DNA of 64,000 nt, taken from the NCBI GenBank assembly GCA_965246845.1, contig CBDFFR010000012.1, forward strand, positions 1,798,001 through 1,862,000, read 5' to 3'. This stretch comes from JBBRMW01 sp965246845 (GTDB taxonomy: Bacteria; Chloroflexota; Anaerolineae; Aggregatilineales; UBA2796). Within the stretch, counting starts at the first letter, position 1. Every line of letters starts with the position of its first letter. This document shows, in pieces, positions 52,148 to 60,659 of this stretch. The notes beneath the pieces are model-generated. The model was given only the letters and a program-made list of their open reading frames with translations. It did not search any database and was not told the DNA's origin. The position numbers and the translations under genes are program-made.

Positions 52148-53412
52148 ACCAACCCCGACCGCTTCTGACTACGACGCGAAACCGAATCGACGATTACGGC
52201 GGCCAGCAAGACCAGCCCCGTCACGATGAATTTATCGCCGGAACTGAGGCCGAGCAACCCCATCCCGTTATCGACACTCGCAATCACCAGCGCACCAAGC
52301 AGCGCACTCGATACCTTGCCGCGCCCACCAAACAGGCTGGTCCCGCCGATAACAGCCGCCGCGATTGAATACAAGAGCAGATTGCCGCCACCTGCGTTGG
52401 TATCGACCGAGCGCAGCCGCGAGGCGAGGATGATCCCGCCGACGCCCGCCATCACGCTCGAAATCATGAAGACATAGATGCGATAGCGCTCGACGTTGAT
52501 ACCCGCGCGCCGCGCCGCTTCCTTGCTCCCGCCAATGGCATAGATGTAGCGCCCGAAGCGCGTTTGTTCCGCGACGAAACTGAGGCCGACCAGCATCACC
52601 AGCAGCAGCACGCCGACGAACGGCACACCGCGCGATTCGTTGCAGACGGCGACCGTCGCGAAGATCAGCACCGCAAGGATCGCCACGCGCAGCCCAATCA
52701 CATAAAGCGGCCTCGCCGCCAACCCTTGCGCGCCACGCGCCCGTTCGCCGAGAAGCACGCTTAACGTATACAACCCGACAAAGACAAGAGCGACCAGCCA
52801 GCCGAGTTCCGGCGAGAGGTAGGTATTGGCAACCCCGATGATCGTCTGATCCTGAATAATGACCGTGCCGCCATTGCCGATAATGCGCAACACGACCCCG
52901 TTCCAGCCGAGCAGACCCGCCAGCGTGACGACGAACGACGGCACTTGAAAAGTGGTGATCAACAACCCATGCAGCAGCCCGACCCCTGCCGCGACGATCA
53001 GCCCGACTACGACCGCGACGTACCAGGGTGCATTGGTCGGCGGGAGCATCAGGAGCGTCATACTGACCGCCGCGACCGCGCTCACGTAGCCCACCGACAG
53101 GTCGATTTCGCCAAGCAGCAGGATGAATACCACGCCATACGCAATCGCCGTGATGCCCGCCATCTGCGGGATCAGGTTGACAAAGTTGCGCGCCGTGAGA
53201 AAGTTATCGTTTTGAGACTGAAAAATTATTGCGATGATGATCAAGCCGACGATGATCGGCAGCGGACCCAGATCGCCAGAGCGCAACCGCTTGAGATAAC
53301 TGCGCAAATCGGTCCCCGGCGCGGGCTGGTCACGGTTGGCGAGCAAACTGGTCCGTTGTGGTGTGGTCGTGGGCGGGATGGGCGTTGGCGAGGGGTTGTT
53401 TAGCGTGGTCAT
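52144..53412 (-). CDS. xylH: XylH-like sugar ABC permease
   Basis: The 422-residue permease has about 12 helices and signatures of the ribose/xylose family: ARNFVNLIPQMAGITAIAYG, cited as NFVNLIPQMAGITA, GEIDLSVGYVSAV, TRFGRYIYAIGGSKEAARRAG, cited as YIYAIGGSKEAARRAGI, and IGGTSLFGGRGKV. Length and N-terminus suit XylH more than RbsC. Its start is 6 bp from the ATPase gene's end. Together with the other two genes it imports a pentose, probably xylose. Confidence 0.85.
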   Translation of the reverse strand: MTTLNNPSPTPIPPTTTPQRTSLLANRDQPAPGTDLRSYLKRLRSGDLGPLPIIVGLIIIAIIFQSQNDNFLTARNFVNLIPQMAGITAIAYGVVFILLLGEIDLSVGYVSAVAAVSMTLLMLPPTNAPWYVAVVVGLIVAAGVGLLHGLLITTFQVPSFVVTLAGLLGWNGVVLRIIGNGGTVIIQDQTIIGVANTYLSPELGWLVALVFVGLYTLSVLLGERARGAQGLAARPLYVIGLRVAILAVLIFATVAVCNESRGVPFVGVLLLVMLVGLSFVAEQTRFGRYIYAIGGSKEAARRAGINVERYRIYVFMISSVMAGVGGIILASRLRSVDTNAGGGNLLLYSIAAAVIGGTSLFGGRGKVSSALLGALVIASVDNGMGLLGLSSGDKFIVTGLVLLAAVIVDSVSRRSQKRSGLV

Positions 53413-53418
53413 GAGTGT

Positions 53419-54240
53419 TTATCCGGCTGTGTTCGTATGTTGCAGCGCGCCCGCCGTCATTGCGAGGACGATTTCCTGCTGCGTCGTTTCGGAAGTGTTG
53501 AAATCGCGTACATTCTGCCCAAGCCGCAAGACCGTGATGCGATCCGCGACCTCAAATACATCGTACAGGTTGTGCGAGATGAGCGCGACAGCGAGATTTT
53601 TCTCCGCGAGTCGGCGCACCAGATCGAGAACCTGCCGCGTCTGCGCGACACCGAGCGCGGCGGTCGGCTCATCGAGGATCACCAGCCGCGAATTCCACAT
53701 GACGGCTTTCGCCACCGCAATCGCCTGTCGCTGCCCGCCGGATAGCCCCGCGACGGGCTGCCGCACCGAGCGTAGTGTGCTTACGGAAAGCGAATTGAGC
53801 GTTTCGATACAGGCCAGTTCCATGCTGCTTTCGTTCAACCGAAACGGCGGCGTGGTCCGTTCGCGCCCCAGAAACATATTCGCGACGACATCCAGATTAT
53901 CAGCCAGCGCCAAATCCTGATAGACGACTTCGATACCGAGCGCCGCGCTGTCACGCGGTCCGCGAATATTGACCGGCTTGCCATCGAAGAAGACTTCGCC
54001 CTCGTCGAATGGATAAATCCCGGCGATACCCTTAATCAGCGTTGATTTTCCCGCGCCGTTATCGCCCACCAGCGCGAGGACTTCGCCCCGCCGTACCTCA
54101 AAATTCACCTGAGTCAGTGCCTGAATTGCGCCAAAGCGTTTGGAAACGCCTTTGAGCTGTAGTAAAGGTTGCTCTTGCAAAACCGTATCCTCAATAAAGC
54201 GCAGGTGTCGCGCTTTCGATTTCCTAATTATCGCTGCCAA
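53419..54240 (-). CDS. Sugar ABC ATPase, single-domain
   Basis: The 273-residue ATPase has Walker A GDNGAGKST, Q-loop VYQDLALADNLDV, signature LSGGQRQAIAVAKAV, Walker B LVILDEPTAALGV and switch LISHNLYDVFE. DNLDV-ANMFLGRE is typical of the XylG/RbsA family, but those proteins normally hold two ABC domains in about 500 residues; this one has only the first-type domain, as in some FrcA-like proteins. The start could be ATG 54240 or TTG 54180, the latter with GAGG 8 nt upstream. A strong hairpin lies before the gene in the transcript. Confidence 0.85.
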   Translation of the reverse strand: MAAIIRKSKARHLRFIEDTVLQEQPLLQLKGVSKRFGAIQALTQVNFEVRRGEVLALVGDNGAGKSTLIKGIAGIYPFDEGEVFFDGKPVNIRGPRDSAALGIEVVYQDLALADNLDVVANMFLGRERTTPPFRLNESSMELACIETLNSLSVSTLRSVRQPVAGLSGGQRQAIAVAKAVMWNSRLVILDEPTAALGVAQTRQVLDLVRRLAEKNLAVALISHNLYDVFEVADRITVLRLGQNVRDFNTSETTQQEIVLAMTAGALQHTNTAG

Positions 54241-54246
54241 AAAGAA

Positions 54247-54281
54247 GCTGGGGAACGCCCGCTGTTGTGACGTTCCCCAGC
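54247..54281 (-). other. Intercistronic hairpin in the sugar operon
   Basis: GCTGGGGAACG pairs with CGTTCCCCAGC (11 perfect pairs, 13-base loop) and on the minus strand is followed by TTCTTTTT. It lies between the binding-protein gene and the ATPase gene. It would attenuate transcription or protect the upstream mRNA, giving more binding protein than transporter, which is common in such operons. Confidence 0.75.
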
Positions 54282-54307
54282 CGTGAAGTGAGTAGAGACG
54301 AGGCGCT

Positions 54308-55510
54308 CTACTTGGTGGCGGTGGCGGCCATTGTGCCGCTCATCATCATCGCGGCAGTCGCCTTCATGGTGGCGGCCATCGTGCCGGACATCATCGCGCC
54401 GGAAGTCGCGGCCATCGTCGCGGGCTTGAGCGCATCCGCCGGGCAGAACTTGGCAAAGTCGCCAACGCAGATGTCGGCCCATGTCTGGAAGCCATCGGCG
54501 ATGACGGTGCTGGCAATGTTATCCTTCGTGACGGCGACGGGGACGAGCAGCACCGACGGTACATCGGTCTTGCCGTTGTTCGTCTTGCCGGTCGCCAGTG
54601 CCTTCGTATCGCCCTTCTTGACGATAGCGACGGCGAGCGCGGCGGCGGCCTGCGCCTGCGCCTTGATCGCCTTGTAGACGGTCATGCTCTGCTTGCCAGC
54701 GAGGATGTTCTGCAAACCACCGACGGTCGCATCCTGCCCGGTGACGGGGAGTTGCTTGAGACCCTGGTTCGCGAGGGCCGCGCTGACCGCACCAGCCAGA
54801 CCATCGTTCGCGGCCACAACCGCGTCAACCTTGCCGCCCGTCTTCGTCAGGATTTGCTCGAAGATGGTCAGCGCTTGTTGGTTGTCCCAACCCGGAACCG
54901 ACTCGTCGGCAACTTTCGTCCAGCCGCTCGCCTTATCCGCGAAGAGCGGGTCGATGACGGAGGCGTAACCCTGCTTGAAGAGAGTCGCGTTGTTATCGGT
55001 CGGGGAGCCGTTCAGATAGACGACGCGCGGGTTCTTGATCCCTGCGGCGTTCACGGCCTTGACGAGACCTTCACCTTGCAGGCGGCCAACCGCGACGTTG
55101 TCGAAGCTGACATAGAAGTCCGCGCCCGGTCCCTGAATGGTCAGACGGTCGTAATCGATGATCGCGATCTTCGCGTCACGGGCTTTGGCGATGATCGCCG
55201 CGCCGGAACCGCTGTCGAGGTTGACGAGCAGGATCACCTTCGCGCCGTTGGTGATCGCCTGGTCCGCCTGCGTCGCCTGGGTGGTCGCGTTGCCTTCGGC
55301 GTTGACGATGCTGAAGGTCACGCCAGCGGCGGTGAGGGCTTCCGTGAGGAACTTGCGGTCGGCACCTTCCCAGCGAGCCGACGACTTGCTATCCGGCAAG
55401 AGAACCGCGACATCGGCATTGGCTGCCGAGGCTGGGCGCGACTGCGCGAAGAAGGAGAAGCTGCTCGCGAGCAAAACTACTGCCAAAAGAAGTGAAAAAC
55501 GGTTGCGCAT
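54308..55510 (-). CDS. xylF: XylF-like sugar-binding protein with Met-rich tail
   Basis: The 400-residue protein has a signal peptide (about 1-28) and the XylF/periplasmic-binding type I fold: VAVLLPDSKSSARWEGADRK, cited as LLPDSKSSARWEGADR, IIDYDRL, YVSFDNVAVGRLQGEGL, YLNGSPTDNNA, VAANDGLAGAV and VTGQDATVGGLQNILAGKQ, cited as VTGQDATVGG. The start at 55510 has AAAGGA upstream. An unusual C-terminal tail of about 35 residues is rich in Met, Ala, Ser and Thr (MMSGTMAAT occurs twice). It delivers a pentose to the XylH-like permease. Confidence 0.88.
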   Translation of the reverse strand: MRNRFSLLLAVVLLASSFSFFAQSRPASAANADVAVLLPDSKSSARWEGADRKFLTEALTAAGVTFSIVNAEGNATTQATQADQAITNGAKVILLVNLDSGSGAAIIAKARDAKIAIIDYDRLTIQGPGADFYVSFDNVAVGRLQGEGLVKAVNAAGIKNPRVVYLNGSPTDNNATLFKQGYASVIDPLFADKASGWTKVADESVPGWDNQQALTIFEQILTKTGGKVDAVVAANDGLAGAVSAALANQGLKQLPVTGQDATVGGLQNILAGKQSMTVYKAIKAQAQAAAALAVAIVKKGDTKALATGKTNNGKTDVPSVLLVPVAVTKDNIASTVIADGFQTWADICVGDFAKFCPADALKPATMAATSGAMMSGTMAATMKATAAMMMSGTMAATATK

Positions 55511-55657
55511 TGATGGAAATCCTTTGATGCTGTCCAAACAGGGTGAATTCTAACAGGCGTTGCGCAACGCTGCAAACACAAATACGAAGTTCACAAATCA
55601 ATCGCGCAGCCGGGTCCGGCAAGCCGCGATCCCTCCACCGCAAAACCGCGCGCCTTC

Positions 55658-55722
55658 GTAGGGGCGGACCTATAGGTCCGCCCGCAATGACGGCTCGAAG
55701 ACGGGTCGGTCAAGCCCGACCC
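55658..55722. repeat. Hairpin repeats A and B, left of IS4-like element
   Basis: Copy A at 55658-55683 reads GTAGGGGCGGACC then TATAGGTCCGCCC and is a near-palindrome. Copy B at 55703-55722 reads GGGTCGGTCAAGCCCGACCC, a 7-bp stem with a short loop. Copy B abuts the left end of the IS and recurs exactly at the right end. They lie between the XylF-like gene and the IS. Confidence 0.75.
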
Positions 55723-57058
55723 ATAGGTAGCAAGTTAAGACTGAATAGCATCAAAAACCGCCCATAACTGGGCGGTGGAAGGACGCTGGCGGCGGTTGTG
55801 GCGTGGGGTCGCAGCGGCCAAGGCGGGACGTAGCACATCAAAGAGGACGCCAAAGGGGAAGTGACCGCGCAGCGAAAGCGAGAGCAGCACGAGGTGCGTA
55901 CGCAGGATGCGCAAGGCATCGAGTGGGCTGAGGGTGTGCGGGTTCCAGTCAGCGACCAGGAGGGACCAGTGGGCAATGAGCAAAGCGAGGAGTTTGGCAT
56001 AGCCTTCGACTTGCTGGCGGATGGGATTGGCGGAGCGCGAGCGGAGCAACGCACCGTGCGACTTCCAGAGTTTGAAGAGGAGTTCAATCTGCCAGCGGGT
56101 GCGGGCGAGGGTATGCGCTTGTGCGAAAGACAAGTCGGGCAGATTGGTCAGGTAGAGGGTCCAGTGGGCAAGCGCGCGTTGGCGGGCAGACAGGCTGCGC
56201 TGGTCGTGGCGGGCATGCTGCAGTAGACGTGCCAGACGCGTGCTGCGTTCCGGTTCGGGCAGCGGAGCCGCCAGCAAGAAAGCCAGACTTGCGCTGCGTC
56301 CCGACCCGATTTGCACCGCGACGCAGCGCGGCGCGTCACCCTTGAGCAGGTCCGACAGGTCGATAGGCTGTCCGTGTGGCGTGTACAAGCGCGTGCCGAC
56401 CTTGTAGCGCGAGAGCCAGTAAACGCCTGCCGCACTCCATGCCTTGAAGCGTGCCAGCTTGAAGAAGCCGAGGTCGCCCAGATGTAGCGCCCCGCGCGGC
56501 AGCACGGCATCCGCCACCGCCGTTGCCTGGTCATGTCGCAGCATATCGCTCAGACACGCCTCAATCCCGCCGCGCTGCAGTTCCAGGCGCACCCCCACCT
56601 TCACCGCCTCACCCGGCCACTCCACCCGTGTGCAGTCGGTCACGTACACCCCCTTGAAACGTGCCAGCACCGCCGTTTCGGTCTCGCGCGTGACCAGCCG
56701 CCTCAGTCCCTCTTCCAATAACGCGCGCATAAATAGGACCGCCCGCTCGGTAAACCGTTGGTCCAGCCCTTGCACACTGATTTCCAACCCGACTTGTCCC
56801 GCGCTGTGCTGCAATTGTCGCCGTGTCCCTGCCCCATCCGCCAACCGTCCAAACACCACCGCTTGCGCAAAGCGCGCTCCGCTCACTTTCCGCTCCCGCT
56901 TCACAAATCCTGTTGCTTTCGCCAGTGCATCCGCACGCTCCGTCAGCAGTTCTCGCAACAGCTCTTCATACTCAGGTATCATCGTCATTGTGGGTAGGTC
57001 CTCTTTTGTGCTTTGGTCAGCTTTAAGAGTACCTACTCACCCTTATCTTGCTACCTAT
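55723..57058 (-). mobile_element. IS4-like insertion sequence
   Basis: The element is about 1336 bp with terminal inverted repeats ATAGGTAGCAAGTTAAG (55723-55739) and the complement of ATAGGTAGCAAGATAAG (57042-57058), 16 of 17 matching. One transposase gene fills it. Identical 20-bp repeats (family B) touch both ends; this might be a long target duplication, but the repeat also occurs elsewhere, so insertion between or into existing repeats is as likely. The exact boundaries could shift by two or three bases because C and G runs continue the symmetry. Confidence 0.85.
55735..56988 (-). CDS. IS4-family transposase
   Basis: The 417-residue DDE transposase carries VYVTDCT (D118), LHLGDLGFF (D172) and RTRWQIELLFKLWKSHG (E302), which fits R(3)E(6)K of the IS4 signature with R298 and K309. 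The Tyr usually two residues before R is absent. The frame is intact. Its stop codon falls inside the terminal inverted repeat at the left end. The transposase is probably active or recently so. Confidence 0.9.
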   Translation of the reverse strand: MTMIPEYEELLRELLTERADALAKATGFVKRERKVSGARFAQAVVFGRLADGAGTRRQLQHSAGQVGLEISVQGLDQRFTERAVLFMRALLEEGLRRLVTRETETAVLARFKGVYVTDCTRVEWPGEAVKVGVRLELQRGGIEACLSDMLRHDQATAVADAVLPRGALHLGDLGFFKLARFKAWSAAGVYWLSRYKVGTRLYTPHGQPIDLSDLLKGDAPRCVAVQIGSGRSASLAFLLAAPLPEPERSTRLARLLQHARHDQRSLSARQRALAHWTLYLTNLPDLSFAQAHTLARTRWQIELLFKLWKSHGALLRSRSANPIRQQVEGYAKLLALLIAHWSLLVADWNPHTLSPLDALRILRTHLVLLSLSLRGHFPFGVLFDVLRPALAAATPRHNRRQRPSTAQLWAVFDAIQS

Positions 57059-57059
57059 G

Positions 57060-57127
57060 GGGTCGGTCAAGCCCGACCCCTATACAATACTCGATCTGTT
57101 GTAGGGGCGGACCTATGTGTGCGCCCA
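57060..57127. repeat. Hairpin repeats B and A, right of IS4-like element
   Basis: Copy B (57060-57079) is identical to 55703-55722. Copy A (57101-57127) starts GTAGGGGCGGACCTAT and diverges in its second half (GTGTGCGCCC). The same A and B units lie on the other side of the IS. Confidence 0.75.
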
Positions 57128-57144
57128 CCGTATACACGACTCTG

Positions 57145-58029
57145 TTATGGACCGACACGCACCCCCGCACGCGCCTCCAGCACGGAAAGCACCGCTGCGT
57201 TGTCCAATTCACCATCACCCGCCGCGACCATTGCGTCGAATAGCGATTGCGCGGCCTCACTCAATGGGAGTTCGACGCCATAGGCGGCGGCGGTATCCAG
57301 CACAATATTCAAATCCTTGAGCTGCATATAGGCCTTGAAGCCCGGCGCGCGGTTGCCCTGGCGGAGGCGCTCCGGCTTGTTGTCGAGCGTCCAGCACTGC
57401 GCCGCGCCGCCCTTGATCGCTTCCACCACCTTGAACGGATCGACGCCGCCCTTCGCCGCGAGGACCATCAATTCGCCCATCGCCGCCATCTGCGCGCCGA
57501 CCATGATCTGATTGCACGCTTTCGCGATCTGCCCCGCGCCCGCGCCGCCGACCAGCACCCAGCTTTTCCCAATCGCCTTGAAAATCGGGGTCACGGCGTC
57601 GAAATCGGCCTGTTCCCCACCGACCATGATCACCAGTTGGCCGTTGATTGCGCCGACCTGCCCGCCACTTACCGCCGCATCGAGCGCACCGACGCCGACT
57701 TTATGCAGTTCTGCCGCGATATGCCGCGCCGTCTCCGGCTTGATCGTGCTGTTATCGACGTAGATCAAGCCGGGGTGCGCGCCCTCGATGATCCCATCCT
57801 TGCCGAGGACCACCTGATCGACATCCGGCGAGTCGGGCAAGTTCGTAAACACGACATCGACCTGCGCCGCGACTTCCCTTGCTGAATGAGCCGGGATCGC
57901 GCCTTCGCTCGCGAGTTGGTCCACAATCGCGCGGCTGCGGTTATGAATCACGACCGTGAAGCCCGCTTTCAACATATTGCGCGCGATAGGCGCACCCATC
58001 AGCCCCAGCCCGATATACCCGATTTTCAT
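57145..58029 (-). CDS. 3-hydroxyisobutyrate dehydrogenase-family reductase
   Basis: The 294-residue protein has the beta-hydroxyacid dehydrogenase plan: N-terminal GYIGLGLMGAPIARNMLKAG, cited as GLGLMGAPIARNML, for NAD(P), DNSTIKPETAR, substrate motif LDAAVSGGQVGA, catalytic Lys in GAGQIAKACNQ and a helical C-terminus. It could be tartronate semialdehyde reductase (GarR/GlxR), 3-hydroxyisobutyrate dehydrogenase or a glyoxylate reductase. The motif DAAVSGG fits GarR-like enzymes. The gene ends about 17 bp from repeat A and starts 11 bp from the sbcC stop, so it may be co-transcribed with sbcC. Confidence 0.85.
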   Translation of the reverse strand: MKIGYIGLGLMGAPIARNMLKAGFTVVIHNRSRAIVDQLASEGAIPAHSAREVAAQVDVVFTNLPDSPDVDQVVLGKDGIIEGAHPGLIYVDNSTIKPETARHIAAELHKVGVGALDAAVSGGQVGAINGQLVIMVGGEQADFDAVTPIFKAIGKSWVLVGGAGAGQIAKACNQIMVGAQMAAMGELMVLAAKGGVDPFKVVEAIKGGAAQCWTLDNKPERLRQGNRAPGFKAYMQLKDLNIVLDTAAAYGVELPLSEAAQSLFDAMVAAGDGELDNAAVLSVLEARAGVRVGP

Positions 58030-58040
58030 TGTATCAATCC

Positions 58041-60596
58041 CTAATCTACGATGAGCTGCACCGATGAACCGCCGTCGCGCACCTTTGTCACGCGCAGGTG
58101 CTTCTGGAAAGCGTCTTGCAATTCATCGACGTGCGTAACGACGAGGATCAAATCGAACTGGCTGCTGATGCGGTTGATTGCCTCGACCAGCCGCTCACGC
58201 CCGGCACTATCCTGTGAGCCAAAGCCCTCATCGATGAACAGCGTTCGCAACTGCGAGCCGGAGCGCCGCGAGAGGAACTTACTGAGCGCGACGCGCACCG
58301 CAAAGTTGACGCGGAACGCCTCACCACCTGAATAGAGGCTGTAATCGCGCGTGCCAAGTTCGTCGCTGATCAGCAGGTCGAGCGTATCCGCAACCGTACC
58401 GGATTTCGTCTCCTTCTGCATCTGGAATTGAACCTTCATGCGCCCTTCGGAGATGAGCGAGAGGATCGCGTTGGTCTCGCGTTCGAGTTCGGGGATCGCG
58501 CTCTCGATAATCATGGCCGGGACGCCGTTCTGCCCGAACGCCTTGACCAGCTTTTCATAGAGCATGTATTCGTAGTTGAGGCTATCGCGCTCCTCGATTC
58601 GCTTGTGGCGTACCGCGCGTGTATCTTCCAGCGCCTTGATTGCATTCTCGGCAAATCCGCGCTCCGTTTCGGCAATTCGGAAGTTCTTGTTGGCTTCCGC
58701 AGCTTCGGTCCTGCGTAGGGCTTCCTCACGCACGAGGTCCTCTAGCTGCTGGCGTTTTTCATTGAGTACGTCGATTTCTGCATTGCAATCGACCAATTCC
58801 TGCGTCCAGCGCTCCCACTGCTCTGCCGACCGCGCGAGCGCTTCTTGCAAACCGGGCAACCCGGCTTCGATGCGCGCCAGCTCATCGTGATACTTTTCGT
58901 AATCGCGCAACTCCTGCAAGGTATCCTGCGTCTGGTCGTGCGCGGCACGGTCGTAGCCAAGTGCGGCGAGCGCGGCTTCCTGTTCGGCGAGTTCCGCCCG
59001 CAGTTCATGTGAGTAGGCTTCCGTTTCGAGTTGCACGGTGAGGACTTCGAGTTCCGCGCGGGCTTGCTGCACGTCATCATAGGCACTTTGCGCTGCCTGA
59101 TACTTCGCCTGATATTGCCCGATCTCAGCCTGCAAACTCGCGAGCGACCGCAGTTCATTTTCGATTTGTTTGCGCGTCGAGTCCAGGTCGCGGCGCTGTA
59201 TGCTGATTGCTTCAAGCCGCGCTTCATTTTCCGTCATGGCTTGCTTGCGCTCGTTTGCATCGGCTTCCGCTTGAAGCATCGAATGCTCGCGGTGATCGCC
59301 ATTCAGCGGTTGGCCGCAAGTCGGACAGGCCATCTGGCCGTTCGCGCTGTTGAGCGCCGCCCAACGGCTGCGCAATGCTTTCAATTCGCGCTCGTGGTTC
59401 TCGTTTTGCGTCTCAAGCCGTGTCCGCTCGTTGTCGCTCTCTGAAAGCGTAGTTTGAATAGCATCCAATTCGGCGCGGCGACCATCTAACGTAGCAAGCC
59501 GCTCCTGCCGCATCCGCACACTTTCCGCGTGCGCGCCTACTTGCGCGGCGTCGCGCTCGGCTTTCGTAATCACCTTGCGCAGTGAGTCGCATTCATGCGT
59601 CAGTTTGTTCGTCTCTTTGTCCAGGTCGCTGCGCAGCTTGACAATCCGCTTTTCAAGCTGGCTGTACAGCCTTTCGCGTTTGCGGAAGGCCGCGTCGCTC
59701 TGCCGGGCGAGTTCGAGCGCAGCGTACCCTTCTGCAATGGCTTCCTTTTGCGCGATCAATCCCTGTGCGCGTTCGATCTCCGCGCCTTTGCGCTCCATAT
59801 CGTCCTGCAAACCTGTCAGGTCGCGGTTCTTCGCGCGCTGGCGGTCAAATGCGGCAGTGAGCGCGATACTGGTTTCTCTCATGCGGTCGCTTGCACCCTT
59901 GACCGCATCGTAGCGCAAATCGGCGTCAGCTTTTGCGGTAGTCGCGAGGGCAACGCGGTCACATACGACATCCAGACGGCGGCGCAGTTCCGGCTCTTGT
60001 GCCAATTTTTCATTATCATCACGGATTTGCATCTCGCGCAGGTCACGATCACGGCCAATCGCGTCCCGCTTCTTCTTCGCGCGGTCCTCGTAAATGCCCC
60101 AATCGGAAAGGTTCAATATCTCCTTGAGAACGCCTTTGCGATCCTTCGGGGTCATCATCGTGAACGAGTCGGCGCGCCCCTGCTGCAAAAATGCCGAATT
60201 TACAAAGACTTCGTACTTCAATTTAAGCAGGTCGTCAATGGCCTTCTGCGACTCGCGGACTTTCTCGTTCAGGATATTCCAGCGGTCTTCGTTCCATGCC
60301 GTGAGGACGAGTCGCGCCGTGCCGCCTTTTTTGCGCTGACGGTGGACCCGGTAGCGCTGGCCGTCCTTCGTAAATTCGACCGCGACGCTCATCTCCGTCT
60401 GCCCGAAGTAGATCAAATCGTCGTCGCTGCTCGCGCGCGCGCGCCCCCACAGCGCCCATGTGACCGCATCCAGCAGCGAGGATTTGCCCGCGCCGTTCGA
60501 TCCGCTCAGGCACGCGAGGCCGATCCCTTCCAGATCGACGGGCGGCGGCGTCCGGTACGCGAGAAAGTTTTTGAGTTCGATTTTGGTGAGGAGCAT
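58041..60596 (-). CDS. sbcC: SbcC/Rad50-like SMC-family nuclease subunit
   Basis: The 851-residue protein has an N-terminal P-loop SGSNGAGKSSLLDAVTWALWG (cited as SGSNGAGKSSLLDA), then long coiled coils on either side of a zinc hook C423PTC426. A C-terminal ATPase half has YSGGEAFRVNFAVRVALS, Walker B LRTLFIDEGFGSQD and VVTHVDEL. Rad50/SbcC proteins with the SbcD/Mre11 nuclease process DNA ends and hairpins. The length is shorter than the usual 1000-plus of E. coli SbcC but normal for many bacteria. No sbcD lies next to it. Confidence 0.9.
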   Translation of the reverse strand: MLLTKIELKNFLAYRTPPPVDLEGIGLACLSGSNGAGKSSLLDAVTWALWGRARASSDDDLIYFGQTEMSVAVEFTKDGQRYRVHRQRKKGGTARLVLTAWNEDRWNILNEKVRESQKAIDDLLKLKYEVFVNSAFLQQGRADSFTMMTPKDRKGVLKEILNLSDWGIYEDRAKKKRDAIGRDRDLREMQIRDDNEKLAQEPELRRRLDVVCDRVALATTAKADADLRYDAVKGASDRMRETSIALTAAFDRQRAKNRDLTGLQDDMERKGAEIERAQGLIAQKEAIAEGYAALELARQSDAAFRKRERLYSQLEKRIVKLRSDLDKETNKLTHECDSLRKVITKAERDAAQVGAHAESVRMRQERLATLDGRRAELDAIQTTLSESDNERTRLETQNENHERELKALRSRWAALNSANGQMACPTCGQPLNGDHREHSMLQAEADANERKQAMTENEARLEAISIQRRDLDSTRKQIENELRSLASLQAEIGQYQAKYQAAQSAYDDVQQARAELEVLTVQLETEAYSHELRAELAEQEAALAALGYDRAAHDQTQDTLQELRDYEKYHDELARIEAGLPGLQEALARSAEQWERWTQELVDCNAEIDVLNEKRQQLEDLVREEALRRTEAAEANKNFRIAETERGFAENAIKALEDTRAVRHKRIEERDSLNYEYMLYEKLVKAFGQNGVPAMIIESAIPELERETNAILSLISEGRMKVQFQMQKETKSGTVADTLDLLISDELGTRDYSLYSGGEAFRVNFAVRVALSKFLSRRSGSQLRTLFIDEGFGSQDSAGRERLVEAINRISSQFDLILVVTHVDELQDAFQKHLRVTKVRDGGSSVQLIVD

Positions 60597-60659
60597 TTGA
60601 GATCAGCCAGTTACGCTACATGGCTATTAGTTTACCAGACGGGACGCAGGTTTTGCACG

